From the NCBI RefSeq assembly GCF_003437035.1, contig NZ_QSRL01000003.1:1-64000 (forward strand): a stretch of DNA of 64,000 nucleotides. The letters are read 5' to 3'. Every line of letters begins with the position of its first letter. The first letter of the stretch is position 1. The position numbers and the translations under genes are program-made. This document shows, piece after piece, positions 24,524 to 35,244 of the stretch. Source of the stretch: Collinsella sp. TF08-11AT. Lineage in GTDB: Bacteria > Actinomycetota > Coriobacteriia > Coriobacteriales > Coriobacteriaceae. The notes under the pieces were generated by a model. The model was not told the DNA's origin. It made no database searches and saw nothing but the letters and a program-made list of their open reading frames with translations.

Positions 24524-24642
24524 GGGTCGGGCGGCTTAGCTTTGTTCGCTACAAGTTCCGCACGCAAAGAAGAGCACTTAATGTGCTCTTCGTCTTGCGC
24601 AGGACTGTCCGCAGTAGCGAATAAAGCTAAGCCGACCGACCC
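24524..24642 (+). promoter_or_regulatory. Long hairpin leader of leuS
   Basis: Arms 24524-24552 and 24614-24642 pair over ~28 bases (GGGTCGG, CGGCTTAGCTTT, TTCGCTAC against their complements; one G-A mismatch and one G-U). Inside is a second stem AAGAGCAC-TTAAT-GTGCTCTT (24570-24590). It ends 12 bases before AAGGAG of leuS. I could not find T-box signatures, so the regulator is unknown; it may also be an inserted palindrome. Confidence 0.5.
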
Positions 24643-24665
24643 CATTAAAGATTAAAGGAGCTGAT

Positions 24666-27242
24666 ATGTGCGATTGCACAGATCATAAGGATGAGATCCC
24701 TGCCTACGACGCGCAGGCCATTGAGTCCCGGTGGATGAAGGCGTGGGACGACGAGAACCTCTTTGCCGTCGACACCGACGCCACCAAGCCCAAGAAGTAT
24801 GTGCTCGAGATGTTCCCGTATCCGTCGGGCGACCTACACATGGGCCACGCGCGCAACTACACCATCGGCGATGCCATGGCCCGTCAGGCCCGCATGCGCG
24901 GCTTTGACGTGCTGCACCCCATCGGCTTCGACGCCTTTGGCCTGCCCGCCGAGAACGCCGCCATCAAGCACAACACGCAGGCTGCCGCCTGGACGTATAA
25001 GAACATGGATCAGGCGCTCGCCACGATGAAGCGCATGGGCTTCTCCTACGATCTGGATCGCACCGTTAAGACCTGCAGCCCCGACTACTATCGCTGGGGT
25101 CAGTGGATCTTTGAGAAGATGTGGGAAAAGGGCCTGGTCTACCGCAAGAAGAACCCGGTCAACTGGTGTCCCACCTGCAAGACCGTTTTGGCCAACGAGC
25201 AGGTAACCGAGGGTAAGTGCTGGCGCTGCGGCACCGAGCCCGAGAAGCGCGACCTCGAGCAGTGGTACTACAAGATCACCGACTACTCCCAGGAGTTGCT
25301 CGATGATCTGGAGAAGCTCCCCGGCTGGCCCGAGCGCGTCAAGCAGATGCAGGCCAACTGGATCGGCCGCTCCGAGGGCGCCGAGGTCGACTTTACCCTG
25401 TGCGATGCCGATGGCGAGCCCATCGAGGGCGACGAGGGCAAGATCACCGTTTTCACCACGCGCGCCGACACGCTCTTTGGCGTTTCCTTCTTTGTCCTGG
25501 CTCCTGAGTACGCCCGTCTGCACGAGCTCGTCGAGGGCACTCAGTACGAGGAAGCCGTCACCAAGATTGTCGAGGACTCCAAGCATATCTCTGCCGTCGA
25601 GCGTGCCCAGGGCACCCTCGAGAAGCACGGCGCCTTTACGGGCCGCTACGTGGTGAACCCCGTCAACGGCGAGAAGATCCCCGTGTGGGTTGCCGACTAC
25701 GTCGTAGCCGATTACGGCACCGGTGCCGTCATGGCCGTTCCCTGCGGCGACCAGCGCGACTTTGAGTTCGCCCGCAAGTACGACCTGCCGATCGTGCCGA
25801 TCATCCTGGACGATGAGGATCGCGCTGCCGTCGAGGCCAGCGGCGAGACCATCGATACCTTCCACGCCGAGACTGTCGACTGGGATTGCGCCCACGCTGC
25901 CGAGGGCACGCTCGTCCAGTCCGGCAAGTACACTGGCATGCGCGGTGGTAAGCACTCCGAGGGCGAGGCTGCCATCGTGGCCGACCTCGAGGCCATGGGC
26001 TGCGGTCGTCGCAAGGTCGAGTTCCGCCTGCGCGACTGGCTCATCAGCCGCCAACGCTATTGGGGCAATCCCATCCCGGCCATCCACTGCGAGCACTGCG
26101 GCATCGTGCCCGTGCCCGAGGATCAACTGCCGGTGACGCTGCCCGAGAACCTGGACCTGGGCGCCGGCGAAACCCTCGCCGAGTGCAAGGAGTTCTACGA
26201 GACCACCTGCCCGGTCTGCGGCCGCCCGGCCAAGCGTGAGACCGATACCATGGACACCTTCACCTGCTCCAGCTGGTATTACCTGCGCTATACCGATCCG
26301 CACAACACCGAGCTGCCCTTCTCCCGCGAGGCCGCCGACCGTTGGATGCCCGTCGATAACTACATCGGCGGTATCGAGCACGCCATTTTGCACCTGCTCT
26401 ACAGCCGTTTCTTTACCAAGGCACTGCGCGACCTGGGTCTGCTGAGTGTGGACGAGCCCTTCACTAACCTGCTGTGCCAGGGCATGGTCAAGGACGAGAA
26501 CGGCGAGACCATGTCCAAGTCCAAGGGCAACGTCGTGCCCCCGAGCTCGGTCATCGAGCCCTATGGCGCCGACACCATGCGTCTGGCGATTCTGTTTATC
26601 GCCCCGCCCGAGAAGGACTTCGACTGGGATCCCAAGGCCGTTGAGGGCGCCAACCGCTTCATCAAGCGCGCCTGGCGTATCGTGTGGCAGCTCGTCCAGT
26701 CCGGCGACGCCAACGTGGCCTTCGACAAGTCCGCGCTCGACGAGGTTGCGATGAAGCTCTATCGCGAGCGTCACCGGACCATCGCCAAGTGCACCGAGGA
26801 CTTCGATCGCGGCCAGTTCAACACCGCCATCTCGGCCGTCATGGAGCTCGTCAACGCGGCGAGCGCCTACCTCAACGCCACCGAGGGTGCCACCCGCGAC
26901 AAGGCCCTGTGCTATGGAGTGGCCAAGGACATCGTGAGCGTCCTTGCTCCCATCTGCCCGTTCTGGGCCGACGAGCTGTGGCATGAGGCGCTCGGCTGCG
27001 AGGGCAATGCCTACACCGCCGCCTGGCCCGAGTTCGACCTGGCCGAGTCCGTTGAGGACACGGTGCAGATCGTGGTCCAGGTGCTTGGTAAGGTCCGCGG
27101 CCGCGTCGAGGTGGCCCGCAATGCCTCCAATGAGGATATGCAGGCTGCCGCCGAGGCCGCTGTCGCCAAGTGGCTCGAGGGCAAGACGGTCGTCAAGGCC
27201 ATCTGCGTGCCCGGCAAGCTGGTCAACCTGGTGGTCAAGTAA
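24666..27242 (+). CDS. leuS: Leucyl-tRNA synthetase
   Basis: 858 residues; AAGGAG precedes ATG 24666. Class I synthetase charging tRNA-Leu in the cytoplasm. HMGH at residues 58-61 in [18 protein letters not shown], zinc-ribbon cysteines CPTCK and CWRCG near 175-200, a CP1 editing domain ([19 protein letters not shown]), and MSKSKGN at 616-622. A C-terminal [13 protein letters not shown] domain completes the bacterial type. Full length. Ends at a strong terminator. Confidence 0.97.
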   Translation: MCDCTDHKDEIPAYDAQAIESRWMKAWDDENLFAVDTDATKPKKYVLEMFPYPSGDLHMGHARNYTIGDAMARQARMRGFDVLHPIGFDAFGLPAENAAIKHNTQAAAWTYKNMDQALATMKRMGFSYDLDRTVKTCSPDYYRWGQWIFEKMWEKGLVYRKKNPVNWCPTCKTVLANEQVTEGKCWRCGTEPEKRDLEQWYYKITDYSQELLDDLEKLPGWPERVKQMQANWIGRSEGAEVDFTLCDADGEPIEGDEGKITVFTTRADTLFGVSFFVLAPEYARLHELVEGTQYEEAVTKIVEDSKHISAVERAQGTLEKHGAFTGRYVVNPVNGEKIPVWVADYVVADYGTGAVMAVPCGDQRDFEFARKYDLPIVPIILDDEDRAAVEASGETIDTFHAETVDWDCAHAAEGTLVQSGKYTGMRGGKHSEGEAAIVADLEAMGCGRRKVEFRLRDWLISRQRYWGNPIPAIHCEHCGIVPVPEDQLPVTLPENLDLGAGETLAECKEFYETTCPVCGRPAKRETDTMDTFTCSSWYYLRYTDPHNTELPFSREAADRWMPVDNYIGGIEHAILHLLYSRFFTKALRDLGLLSVDEPFTNLLCQGMVKDENGETMSKSKGNVVPPSSVIEPYGADTMRLAILFIAPPEKDFDWDPKAVEGANRFIKRAWRIVWQLVQSGDANVAFDKSALDEVAMKLYRERHRTIAKCTEDFDRGQFNTAISAVMELVNAASAYLNATEGATRDKALCYGVAKDIVSVLAPICPFWADELWHEALGCEGNAYTAAWPEFDLAESVEDTVQIVVQVLGKVRGRVEVARNASNEDMQAAAEAAVAKWLEGKTVVKAICVPGKLVNLVVK

Positions 27243-27272
27243 GCGCTGCGCGCTTAGCTGACGCATTAAAGA

Positions 27273-27308
27273 CGAGGGACGATCCGGTTGGGTCGTCCCT
27301 CGTTTTGT
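27273..27308. terminator. Intrinsic terminator of leuS
   Basis: ACGAGGGACGA, 10-base loop, TCGTCCCTCGT, TTTT. Lies between convergent leuS and the lipoprotein gene and could serve both strands. Confidence 0.85.
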
Positions 27309-27346
27309 GTTGTCTGCCCTGCTTAGTCTGTGCGTCGCACCGTCTT

Positions 27347-27919
27347 CTACGGGATGTGTACCAGGTCCCTAAAGTAAACGTTGCCCGTTGCCTCTTCGAA
27401 CATCCAAATGTTGAGGTAGATGTCGTTGAGGTCGTTGTTCACATCAAAGTCCGGGTCGTCGAAGGTGCCTACAAAGGTGAGCTTGGCGCGCGTTTCCTCG
27501 CCCGCTGCGACCTGCTGGCGCATGCGCACATCGCGGACCACGCCGTTGACGTAGGCATAGGAGTCCACATCGCCAAACATCATGTCGACATCGGTGTTGT
27601 TTGTCACCGCAAAGATCAACACGGCGTCGCCGTAGCCATCCGTGTCCTTGCCCACGCAGGTAACATGGACGTTCTCGTCTGCCTCAAGGTCGATGGGGAA
27701 CTGTTCTTGGGAATCGGGACCCAGGCCCTGGGGATCAACGATGTCTTCGTTAATTTTGTCGAAGCTCTCCGATGGCGTCGTTTTCTCGATGGCTTTGGTG
27801 CTGCCAGGGTTCGGTTCGCATGTTCCGGTTTTGCCATTCGTGTTGCCGCAGCCTAAGAGGGCCAACGAGCACGTTGCGATGGCGAGCGCAGTCATGCAGA
27901 GGGTGCCTAGGCGATTCAT
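27347..27919 (-). CDS. Putative lipoprotein
   Basis: 190 residues. Lipoprotein signal with lipobox LALLGC near residue 24, then a Thr/Pro-rich linker and a beta-rich domain (VHVTCVGKDTDG, AVLIFAVTNNTDVDMMFG, AKLTFVGTFDDPDFDVN) resembling DUF4352/DUF5067-type Ig-like extracellular domains. It would be anchored on the outer face of the membrane; function unknown. Upstream, bases 27930-28180 hold a CCCCTT/AAGGGG hairpin and an AACGGGCC/GGCCCGTT hairpin (28050/28075) but no gene. Confidence 0.75.
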   Translation of the reverse strand: MNRLGTLCMTALAIATCSLALLGCGNTNGKTGTCEPNPGSTKAIEKTTPSESFDKINEDIVDPQGLGPDSQEQFPIDLEADENVHVTCVGKDTDGYGDAVLIFAVTNNTDVDMMFGDVDSYAYVNGVVRDVRMRQQVAAGEETRAKLTFVGTFDDPDFDVNNDLNDIYLNIWMFEEATGNVYFRDLVHIP

Positions 27920-28181
27920 GGGTGCCTCCTTGCCGTAGAGGATTTGGAAAGGTTCGTCGTTGTGCGACTTGCTGGCTGGCTTGTTGCAGAATGCCCCTTA
28001 GCGTAAGTCTGATCGAAAGGGGCTCGGGGAGGAATGCCCTTGGGGTCCGAACGGGCCTGTGGAATGGGACGCATGGCCCGTTTTGGGGCTGTTGAGGGTG
28101 CGCCGCTTGGGGTTCTTCGACCAATTGTCCTATTCTTGTGGAGAAGCTGTGCGCACGCTGACCTGCAGATTCGTACTGTGC

Positions 28182-28210
28182 TTGCGCGTTTCCGCAGCTA
28201 TTGGTATAGT
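28182..28210 (+). promoter_or_regulatory. Promoter of the rimP-nusA-infB operon
   Basis: TTGCGC (28182-28187), 17-base spacer, TATAGT (28205-28210). A good match to the vegetative consensus, 80 bases before rimP. Confidence 0.65.
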
Positions 28211-28238
28211 TTGCTTGCAAATGAAGTTGTAATTGAAA

Positions 28239-28268
28239 GAAGTGGGGTTTCGGCCCCGCTTCTTTTTT
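28239..28268 (+). promoter_or_regulatory. Attenuator-like terminator in the rimP leader
   Basis: GAAGTGGGG, loop TTTCGG, CCCCGCTTC (one G-U), then TTTTTT. It sits between the operon promoter and the rimP ribosome site (GGAGGTG), so reading through it must be controlled; NusA, encoded by the operon, is the natural candidate. Confidence 0.7.
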
Positions 28269-28288
28269 GTATGGATGGAGGTGCCGCA

Positions 28289-28783
28289 ATGGTCAAGACC
28301 AAGACCGAGCAGGCGATCATCGACGCGCTCGAGGCCGTCGCTCCCCAGCACGATGTCGACATCGTCGACGTTGAGCTCGTGGGCGCCACCAAGGCCCCCT
28401 GCGTGCGCGTGCGTATCGAGGGTGCCGAGGGTCAGAGCCTGTCGCTCAACGACGTCACGGCCAACACCAAGTGGGTCGGGGACGTGATCGAGGAGCTCGA
28501 CCCCATTTCTTCGAGCTACACGCTCGAGGTGTCGAGCCCGGGCATGGCGCGCCCGCTGCGCCGTCCGCGCGACTTTGTCCGCTTTGTGGGCGAGGACTGC
28601 GAGCTCACCTCCACCGCCACCGAGGGCCGTCGCAAGTACACCGGCAAGATTGCCGCCGCCACCGAGACGAACGTGACCCTCGAGCTCGAGGACGGCGAGT
28701 CCGTTACCCTCGATTTCTCTGATGTTAAAAAGTGCAAGTTGAAGCCCACCTACGACTTCAAGCCCGCGAAGGAAGGAAAGTAA
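28289..28783 (+). CDS. rimP: Ribosome maturation factor RimP
   Basis: 164 residues from ATG 28289 (GGAGGTG six bases before). DUF150 family: N-terminal DVELVGATKAPCVRVRIEG, the conserved YTLEVSSPGMARPLRRPRDFVRF, and a C-terminal SH3-like KYTGKIAAATETNVTLELED. Needed for assembly of the 30S subunit. First gene of the operon; its stop is two bases before nusA. Confidence 0.93.
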   Translation: MVKTKTEQAIIDALEAVAPQHDVDIVDVELVGATKAPCVRVRIEGAEGQSLSLNDVTANTKWVGDVIEELDPISSSYTLEVSSPGMARPLRRPRDFVRFVGEDCELTSTATEGRRKYTGKIAAATETNVTLELEDGESVTLDFSDVKKCKLKPTYDFKPAKEGK

Positions 28784-28784
28784 G

Positions 28785-30032
28785 ATGGCAGCATCCGACA
28801 TGATGTCCGCCCTGATGGAGCTTTGCCAGGAGAAGCACATCGACCAGCTCTACCTGATCGACCGCCTTGAGCAGTCGCTCGCCAAGAGCTATGCCGAGAT
28901 CCTGCATCTTGAGTGGGGCGCCAAGGTGACCATCGACCGCACCACCGGCAAGATCTACGTCTACCGCCTGGAGCCGATCGACGATTCCATGGACGAGGAG
29001 GGCAACTTCACCGAGTTCGAGGAGATCGACGTCACCCCCAAGAACACGAGCCGCATCGCTGCCCAGCACGCCAAGGCCGAGATCAACGCCATCGTGCGCA
29101 ACTCCGCCCGCGAGCAGATCTACGAGGAGTTCTCCGGCCGCATCGGTGATCTCATCAGCGGTACCGTGCTGCAGTCCACGCCCGACTTCACGATCGTCAA
29201 GATTCGCGAAGGCGTCGAGGCCGAGCTGCCGCACTTCGATCAGCGTCGTTACGAGAACGAGCGCAACGAGCGTCCGATGGGCGAGCGCTACCTGCACAAT
29301 CAGCACATCAAGGCCGTGATCATCGACGTTCGCGACCCCAACTCCAACCTGCAGCCGGTTCGTGGCGAGCACAGCCGTCCGCCGATTGTCATCTCCCGTA
29401 CCCACCCCGAGCTCATGCGTCGTCTGTTTGAGCAGGAGGTGCCCGAGATCTATGAGGGCACCGTCCAGATCAAGTCAATCGCCCGCGAGCCCGGCCAGCG
29501 TTCCAAGGTTGCCGTCCACTCGCTCGACGACCGTCTGGATCCCGTGGGTGCCTGCGTCGGCCCCAAGGGCAGCCGTGTTCGCGCTGTCGTGGGCGAGCTC
29601 CGTGGTGAGCGCGTCGACGTCATCCTGTGGGATGCCGATCCTGCCGTCTACGTCGCCAACGCCCTGTCGCCCGCTAAGGTCACCCGCGTCCTCATCGACG
29701 AGGAGAAGGCCTACGCCGGCGTCATCGTGCCCGACGACCAGCTGTCCCTCGCCATCGGCAAGGAGGGCCAGAACGCCCGCCTCGCCGCGCGCCTGACCGG
29801 CTGGCACATCGACATTAAGTCCGAGACGCTTGCCGCCGACATCCTCAAGAACGTTCCCGTTCACGAGGAGCCCGCCGCCGACCTGATCGGTGATGAGGAG
29901 GACGAGGACGTCCGCCGCTGCGAGTACGTGTCCGAGGACGGCATCCAGTGCCGCAACCAGGCCCGTCCCGGCTCCCGTTTCTGCGGTGTCCACGACACCG
30001 ACGCCTTCGATGATGCGGAGGACCTGATCTAG
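28785..30032 (+). CDS. nusA: Transcription factor NusA with a cysteine-rich C-terminal tail
   Basis: 415 residues. N-terminal RNA-polymerase-binding domain (1-125), S1 domain ([13 protein letters not shown], residues ~125-200), then KH1 and KH2 ([21 protein letters not shown] and [20 protein letters not shown]). Controls pausing, termination and antitermination. Beyond residue ~350 an acidic linker leads to [11 protein letters not shown] and GSRFCGVHD, a C-x8-C...C-x2-H pattern that could bind zinc; Gram-positive NusA normally ends near 350-370. The usual ylxR gene between nusA and infB is absent. Confidence 0.95.
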   Translation: MAASDMMSALMELCQEKHIDQLYLIDRLEQSLAKSYAEILHLEWGAKVTIDRTTGKIYVYRLEPIDDSMDEEGNFTEFEEIDVTPKNTSRIAAQHAKAEINAIVRNSAREQIYEEFSGRIGDLISGTVLQSTPDFTIVKIREGVEAELPHFDQRRYENERNERPMGERYLHNQHIKAVIIDVRDPNSNLQPVRGEHSRPPIVISRTHPELMRRLFEQEVPEIYEGTVQIKSIAREPGQRSKVAVHSLDDRLDPVGACVGPKGSRVRAVVGELRGERVDVILWDADPAVYVANALSPAKVTRVLIDEEKAYAGVIVPDDQLSLAIGKEGQNARLAARLTGWHIDIKSETLAADILKNVPVHEEPAADLIGDEEDEDVRRCEYVSEDGIQCRNQARPGSRFCGVHDTDAFDDAEDLI

Positions 30033-30123
30033 CGCGCGGTCGCGCCGGGCAGGTCCCGGCGCATCTCCCACGCTCGTTCAGTCTCTAGGCACCCAAGGTG
30101 CCAGAAAGGGTAGGTGAAGTCAT

Positions 30124-32838
30124 ATGGCAAAAGTCCGTGTGTCCACCCTGGCCAAAGAGTTCGGCATGACCTCCAAGGAACTTATGGGTCATCTCGCCGA
30201 AATGAAGATTCCCGCTAAGTCCGCTTCCTCCACCTTGGAGGATGCCTATGTCGCCATGGTCCGCAAGCAGCTCGCCTCGGTGATCGAGGCCCGTGCTCAG
30301 GAAGTCGAGGCCGCCAAGCAGGCCGAGGAGCAGGCAGCTGCCGCCGAGGAGGCCGCTCGCGCCGCCGAGGCCGAGCGCGAGCGCATCGCTGCCGAGAAGG
30401 CACGCGAGGAGGAACGCCGCCAGTTTGCCGCAGCCCAGGCTGCCGAGGAGGCCGCCCGCGCCGAGGCCGAGGCCAAGAAGAAGGCCGAGCAGGAGCGCCT
30501 TGCTCGCGAGAAGGAGGAGGCTGCCCGCGAGGCCCAGCGCCGCGCCGTTCCCGCTTCCGACTCCGGTTCGCGCTTCCGTTCGCTGCTCGACCAGATCGCC
30601 GCACAGGAGACCGTGCTCAAGGAGAAGAAGGACGCCGAGGACAAGGCCAAAGCCGAGCGCGCCGCCGAGCGCGGTAACCGTCGTGGCGGCAACAACGACC
30701 GCCGCGGTGGCCGTCGTAACGATCGCAACGCCTCCGACAATAACTCCGATCGCAACGCCTCCGAGAGCCGTCCGCACAGCCATCGCACCAACGCCAGCAA
30801 CAACGTCGCTGCCGGCATGGACTTCCCCAACCCCGATAGGCAGGGCAAGGGCAAGAAGCGCAAGGGCGGTCACAACAACGAAGAGGACCACTACAGCCGT
30901 ATGGCTCGCGAGGCCGAGGAGTACAGCCGTGAGAAGGTGCTCGAGGAGGCTCGTGCCGCCGTCGAGGAGGCCTCTCGCGAGTCCACCGGTCGCCGCAAGA
31001 AGCGCAAGGAGAAGCGCGAGCGCGAGGCTGCCAAGGCTCAGGAGGAGCGCAAGATAGAGGAGGCGCTGGCCCAGGGCGTGAACCCCGAGGAGCTCGACGC
31101 CATCAAGGTTTCCCAGGGCGTTACCGTTCAGGAGCTCGCCGAGGCGCTCGACGTTCCGGCCAACGACATCATCAAGCGCCTGTTCCTACTGGGTACGCCG
31201 CTCACCATGACGCAGTCCATGTCCGACGACCTCGTCGAGCTCGTTGCCGATGACCTGGGCCGTCAGATCAAGATCATCACCCCCGAGGAGGAGAACACCT
31301 TCTCGTTCTACGACGATCCCGCCGACCTTAAGCCGCGCGCCCCGGTCGTCACCGTCATGGGCCACGTCGACCACGGCAAGACGAGCCTCCTCGACGCCAT
31401 CCGTCACACCGGTGTCGCTGCCGGCGAGGCGGGCGGCATCACGCAGGCCATCGGCGCTTCGCAGGTCATGATCAACGACCGCAAGATCACCTTCATCGAT
31501 ACCCCGGGCCATGCCACCTTTACGGCCATGCGTGCCCGTGGTGCCAAGGTGACCGACATCGTCATTCTGATCGTGGCTGCCGACGACGGCGTCATGCCCC
31601 AGACCGTCGAGTCGATCAACCACGCCAAGGCCGCCGGCGTACCCATCGTCGTCGCCGTCAACAAGATCGATAAGCCGGGCGCCAACCCCGACCGCGTGCG
31701 CCAGGAGCTCACCGAGTACGGTGTCATCCCCGAGGAGTGGGGCGGACAGAACATGTTCGTCAACATTTCGGCCAAGCAGAAGATCGGTATCGACGATCTG
31801 CTCGAGACCGTGCTGCTTCAGGCCGACGTGCTCGAGCTCAAGGCCAACCCGGACACCTTTGCCTCCGGCAACGTCCTCGAGGCCAAGCTCGACAAGGGCC
31901 GCGGCTCGGTCGCTACCGTGCTCGTGACCCGCGGTACCCTGCACGTGGGCGATACGCTGGTCGCCGGCCTCACCTACGGCCGCGTCCGCGCCATGCTCGA
32001 CCCCAAGGGCCGCGCCGTCACCGAGGCCGGTCCCTCCGACGCCGTCGAGATCCTGGGTCTGCAGTCCGTACCCAACGCTGGTGACGAGTTCCGCGTGTTC
32101 GAGGACGAGCGCGAGGCTCGTGCCCTTGCGGACGAGCGTTCGCTCAAGGCCCGTATCGAGGAGCAGAGCCGCGTCAAGCACGTCACGCTCGAGAACCTCT
32201 TTGAGACCATTGCCGACGCCGAGGTCAAGGAGCTCAACCTGATCATCAAGGCCGACGTCCAGGGTTCCATCGAGGCCCTTCAGGACTCGCTCGACAAGAT
32301 GGATCAGTCCGAGGTTCGCATCAACACGATCCACTCCGCCGTTGGCGCCATCAACGAGACCGACGTCGTTCTGGCCGACGCCTCCAACGCCATCATCATC
32401 GGCTTTGGCGTCCGTCCCGACGGCAAAGCCCGCTCCGCCGCCGAGCGCGAGGGCGTCGAGATCCGTTGCTACGACGTCATCTACAAGTGCCTCGAGGAGC
32501 TCGACGCAGCCCGTATCGGCATGCTCAAGCCCACCGAGGTCGAGGTTTCCACGGGTACCGCGACCGTTCTGGATACCTTCAAGGTGCCCAAGGTCGGTAT
32601 CGCCGCCGGTGTCCGCGTCGAAGAGGGCGAGATCGCCGCGACCGATTCCGTGCGCCTGGTGCGCGACGGCATCGTGGTCTTCAACGGTAAAATCGCCTCG
32701 ATGCGCCACTACAAGGACGAGGCCAAGAGCCTCAAGAGCGGCTCCGAGGGCGGTATTGGCCTGGAGAACTTCCAGGACATCAAGCCTGGCGACACCATTG
32801 AGGGCTACCGCATCGACCAGGTTGCCCGTACCGAGTAG
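30124..32838 (+). CDS. infB: Translation initiation factor IF-2
   Basis: 904 residues. N-terminal IF2_N motif ([22 protein letters not shown]), a ~230-residue Ala/Glu/Lys/Arg-rich coiled low-complexity region, then the G domain: [23 protein letters not shown]; domains II-IV follow. Brings initiator tRNA to the ribosome. 91 bases separate it from nusA, containing GGCACC-CAA-GGTGCC hairpin near 30090 and a GC-rich hairpin but no gene. Confidence 0.97.
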   Translation: MAKVRVSTLAKEFGMTSKELMGHLAEMKIPAKSASSTLEDAYVAMVRKQLASVIEARAQEVEAAKQAEEQAAAAEEAARAAEAERERIAAEKAREEERRQFAAAQAAEEAARAEAEAKKKAEQERLAREKEEAAREAQRRAVPASDSGSRFRSLLDQIAAQETVLKEKKDAEDKAKAERAAERGNRRGGNNDRRGGRRNDRNASDNNSDRNASESRPHSHRTNASNNVAAGMDFPNPDRQGKGKKRKGGHNNEEDHYSRMAREAEEYSREKVLEEARAAVEEASRESTGRRKKRKEKREREAAKAQEERKIEEALAQGVNPEELDAIKVSQGVTVQELAEALDVPANDIIKRLFLLGTPLTMTQSMSDDLVELVADDLGRQIKIITPEEENTFSFYDDPADLKPRAPVVTVMGHVDHGKTSLLDAIRHTGVAAGEAGGITQAIGASQVMINDRKITFIDTPGHATFTAMRARGAKVTDIVILIVAADDGVMPQTVESINHAKAAGVPIVVAVNKIDKPGANPDRVRQELTEYGVIPEEWGGQNMFVNISAKQKIGIDDLLETVLLQADVLELKANPDTFASGNVLEAKLDKGRGSVATVLVTRGTLHVGDTLVAGLTYGRVRAMLDPKGRAVTEAGPSDAVEILGLQSVPNAGDEFRVFEDEREARALADERSLKARIEEQSRVKHVTLENLFETIADAEVKELNLIIKADVQGSIEALQDSLDKMDQSEVRINTIHSAVGAINETDVVLADASNAIIIGFGVRPDGKARSAAEREGVEIRCYDVIYKCLEELDAARIGMLKPTEVEVSTGTATVLDTFKVPKVGIAAGVRVEEGEIAATDSVRLVRDGIVVFNGKIASMRHYKDEAKSLKSGSEGGIGLENFQDIKPGDTIEGYRIDQVARTE

Positions 32839-32849
32839 GGGGTAGCGCT

Positions 32850-33260
32850 ATGAAGCAAACGCAGGCAACCCGCCGTTTGGGCGAGCAGCTTCGCGAGAAG
32901 CTCGGTTTTATCCTGCTCTTTGAGGTTTCCGATCCGCGTCTCGACCTGGTCACCCTGACCGCGGTCGAGGTCGCGGTGGACCGTTCGTTCGCGCGCGTGT
33001 ACGTGTCGTGCGACGCGAGCCGCTACGACGAGGTCATGGAGGCGCTCGCCAGCGCCAAGGGCCGCATCCGTAGCCTGCTGGCCCGCTCGCTCGATTGGCG
33101 CGTCACGCCCGAGCTCGATTTTCGCATCGATCGCTCGACCGATGAGGCTGAGCGCATCACGCGCGCGCTGGAAAACGTTCCCGCCACGCTTGTGATCGAA
33201 AAGGACGAGGACGGCTATCCCATAGCGGATGCCGCCCAGGAGGCAGCTTTAGATGAGTAA
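32850..33260 (+). CDS. rbfA: Ribosome-binding factor A
   Basis: 136 residues. KH-like fold; RRLGEQLREKLGFILLFEVSDPRLDLVTLTAVEV and RVYVSCDAS blocks are those of RbfA (DPRLxxVTxTxVxVS). Needed for 16S 5' end maturation and cold growth. Eleven bases after infB; the 3' end overlaps nrnA by eight bases. Confidence 0.93.
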   Translation: MKQTQATRRLGEQLREKLGFILLFEVSDPRLDLVTLTAVEVAVDRSFARVYVSCDASRYDEVMEALASAKGRIRSLLARSLDWRVTPELDFRIDRSTDEAERITRALENVPATLVIEKDEDGYPIADAAQEAALDE

Positions 33261-34296
33261 TTCCGCCGACCTCGCATCGTGCGAGTCTGCAGATATTCAG
33301 CGACGCATCCTTGAGCTCATCGAGGGTGCGTCCTCCATTGCGATTTCGGGTCACACCTCTCCCGACGGCGATGCCCTGGGCTCCGTGTTGGGCCTGGGCC
33401 TTTCGCTCATGAAGGTGTTCCCCGACAAGGACATCGCCTTGCTGCTGGCAGACGACGATCCCGTTCCGCGCATCTACCGTTTTATGGAGGGCGCCGATCT
33501 GCTGGTGCCGGCATCTTCCTACACCGGCAACCCGGACCTGTTCATCTCGGTGGACGTGCCGGTCGTCGAGCGCCTCAATAACTCTGCCGAGGTGCTGCGT
33601 CGCTCGGCCCACGTGGCGTGCTTTGACCATCATCCGGCACGCGAGGAGTTTGCCGAGGTCAGCTTCAGGTGCGTCGATGCCGCGGCCTGCGCCATGATCA
33701 TTGACCGCTTTTTGGCCGATTGCGGCATTACCGCAAGCGATAGCATTGCCACCTGTCTGCTGTGCGGCTTGGTCACCGATACCGGTCGTTTTCAGTATCA
33801 GAACGCCGACGCTGCCGCGTTCCATGCAGCCTCGCGTCTGGTTGCCCACGGTGCCGATCCGGCGCGTGTGGCACTCGAGGTCTACCAGAGCATGCGCGTT
33901 GAGTTTTTGCACCTCAAGTCCATCGTTATGGGCCGCATTAAGACGGTGGCCCACGGGCGCGTCGCGTATAGCTACGCGTACCAGAGTGACCTTGAGGCGT
34001 GCGGTGTCACCTCGGATGAGTGCGACGGTCTGGTTGACGTGGTGCGCTCGGTGATGGGCGTCGAGGTCTGCCTGTTCCTGAAGGGCATTGAGGGCGATAC
34101 CAAGGTGCGCGGCAACCTGCGCTCCAAGGGTGACCTCAACGTGTCCGAGATCGCTGCTGCCTTTGGCGGAGGCGGACATCCCGCTGCCGCCGGTTTTTCC
34201 AACAACGGAACGATTCTCGAGACGCTCACCGTGGCACTTCCCATGCTGGCCGAACTGGTAGGGGAGGATCCCACTTCGGTGACCATCGAGCTTTAA
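33253..34296 (+). CDS. nrnA: DHH/DHHA1 phosphoesterase, NrnA-like
   Basis: 347 residues. DHH domain with SGHTSPDGDALGS, SVDVP and FDHHPAREEF metal-binding motifs, DTGRFQYQN, and DHHA1 domain GGGGHPAAAGF near the C-terminus. NrnA relatives degrade nanoRNA or pAp/pGpG. The rbfA-nrnA-truB order is common in Gram-positive bacteria, supporting the assignment. Confidence 0.9.
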   Translation: MSNSADLASCESADIQRRILELIEGASSIAISGHTSPDGDALGSVLGLGLSLMKVFPDKDIALLLADDDPVPRIYRFMEGADLLVPASSYTGNPDLFISVDVPVVERLNNSAEVLRRSAHVACFDHHPAREEFAEVSFRCVDAAACAMIIDRFLADCGITASDSIATCLLCGLVTDTGRFQYQNADAAAFHAASRLVAHGADPARVALEVYQSMRVEFLHLKSIVMGRIKTVAHGRVAYSYAYQSDLEACGVTSDECDGLVDVVRSVMGVEVCLFLKGIEGDTKVRGNLRSKGDLNVSEIAAAFGGGGHPAAAGFSNNGTILETLTVALPMLAELVGEDPTSVTIEL

Positions 34297-34311
34297 CTTT
34301 TTGGATGGTAC

Positions 34312-35244
34312 ATGGCTCGTCGTACACCTTCTCAACTGAATATGCTGCTCGCCGTCGATAAGCCGGTGGGCTGCACGTCCCACGATGTGGTTTCGCAATG
34401 CCGGCGCGCCCTCCATGAGCGGCGCGTCGGCCATGCCGGCACGCTCGACCCCATGGCATCGGGTGTCATGGTGGTGGGTGTGGGCCAGGCCACCCGTCTG
34501 CTGGGCATGCTAACCCTCGATACCAAAAGCTATGTCGCCGACATTTCGTTTGGCGCCGAGACCAATACCGATGATGCGGAGGGCGAGGCGGTCCGCACGG
34601 TGGCTGTTGCCAACGAGCTCCGCGATCCTGCCTATGCCCGTGAGCGCTTGGCCGCTATGCTGGGTCCGCAGATGCAGGTGCCGCCGGCGTTTTCGGCTAT
34701 CTCGGTCAATGGCGTTCGCGCCTACAAGTCTGCTCGCGAGGGCAATGCGGTGGACCTACCTCCGCGCCCCGTCGAGGTCTATGCCGCCGGCCTGATCGCC
34801 GTGGGAGGCGAAGGTGATACGTGTGTGTGGACCGTGGCGTTCTCGGTGAGCAAGGGCACCTATATCCGTGCGCTCGCTCGCGACTTGGGCCGCGCCTGCG
34901 AGAGCGCCGCGCACATTTCCGCGCTGCGCCGCACGGCCTCCGGTGTTGTTTCCATTGGCGCCTGTCATGCGGTCGAGGAGCTTTCTCCCGAGTCCGCGCC
35001 TGGCTTTGCCCTGGATCCCATTGCGGCCCTGGGCGCCACGCGTGTTGACTTGCCGGGCAATCTTGCCGAAGACCTGCTCTGCGGCCGACGCATTCCCGTT
35101 GAGCGTGCGCTTGCCGATTTCGATGCTTCGAAAGCGCCGTTTGCGCTGGTGCTCGATGGGGGACTCAAGGCGCTCGCCCGCATCGAAAGTGGCCGCTTTG
35201 TCATGGAGCACGTGTTTCCGCAGGCAATCGGCGGTGTTCGATGA
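34312..35244 (+). CDS. truB: tRNA pseudouridine(55) synthase
   Basis: 310 residues. NMLLAVDKPVGCTSHDVV and HAGTLDPMASGV, with catalytic Asp46; YVADISFGAETNTDDAEG and SKGTYIRALARDLG follow, as in TruB. Isomerises U55 in the T arm of tRNAs. Overlaps ribF by four bases. Confidence 0.94.
   Translation: MARRTPSQLNMLLAVDKPVGCTSHDVVSQCRRALHERRVGHAGTLDPMASGVMVVGVGQATRLLGMLTLDTKSYVADISFGAETNTDDAEGEAVRTVAVANELRDPAYARERLAAMLGPQMQVPPAFSAISVNGVRAYKSAREGNAVDLPPRPVEVYAAGLIAVGGEGDTCVWTVAFSVSKGTYIRALARDLGRACESAAHISALRRTASGVVSIGACHAVEELSPESAPGFALDPIAALGATRVDLPGNLAEDLLCGRRIPVERALADFDASKAPFALVLDGGLKALARIESGRFVMEHVFPQAIGGVR

Noticed and set aside
24524..24665. T-box riboswitch before leuS
   Set aside because: No specifier-loop layout or conserved T-box sequence could be found, so only a generic hairpin leader is claimed.
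24834..27266. 810-codon open frame opposite leuS
   Set aside because: Antisense frame produced by GC-rich codon bias of leuS; sequence is Gly/Val/Leu/His-rich with no domain and no ribosome site.
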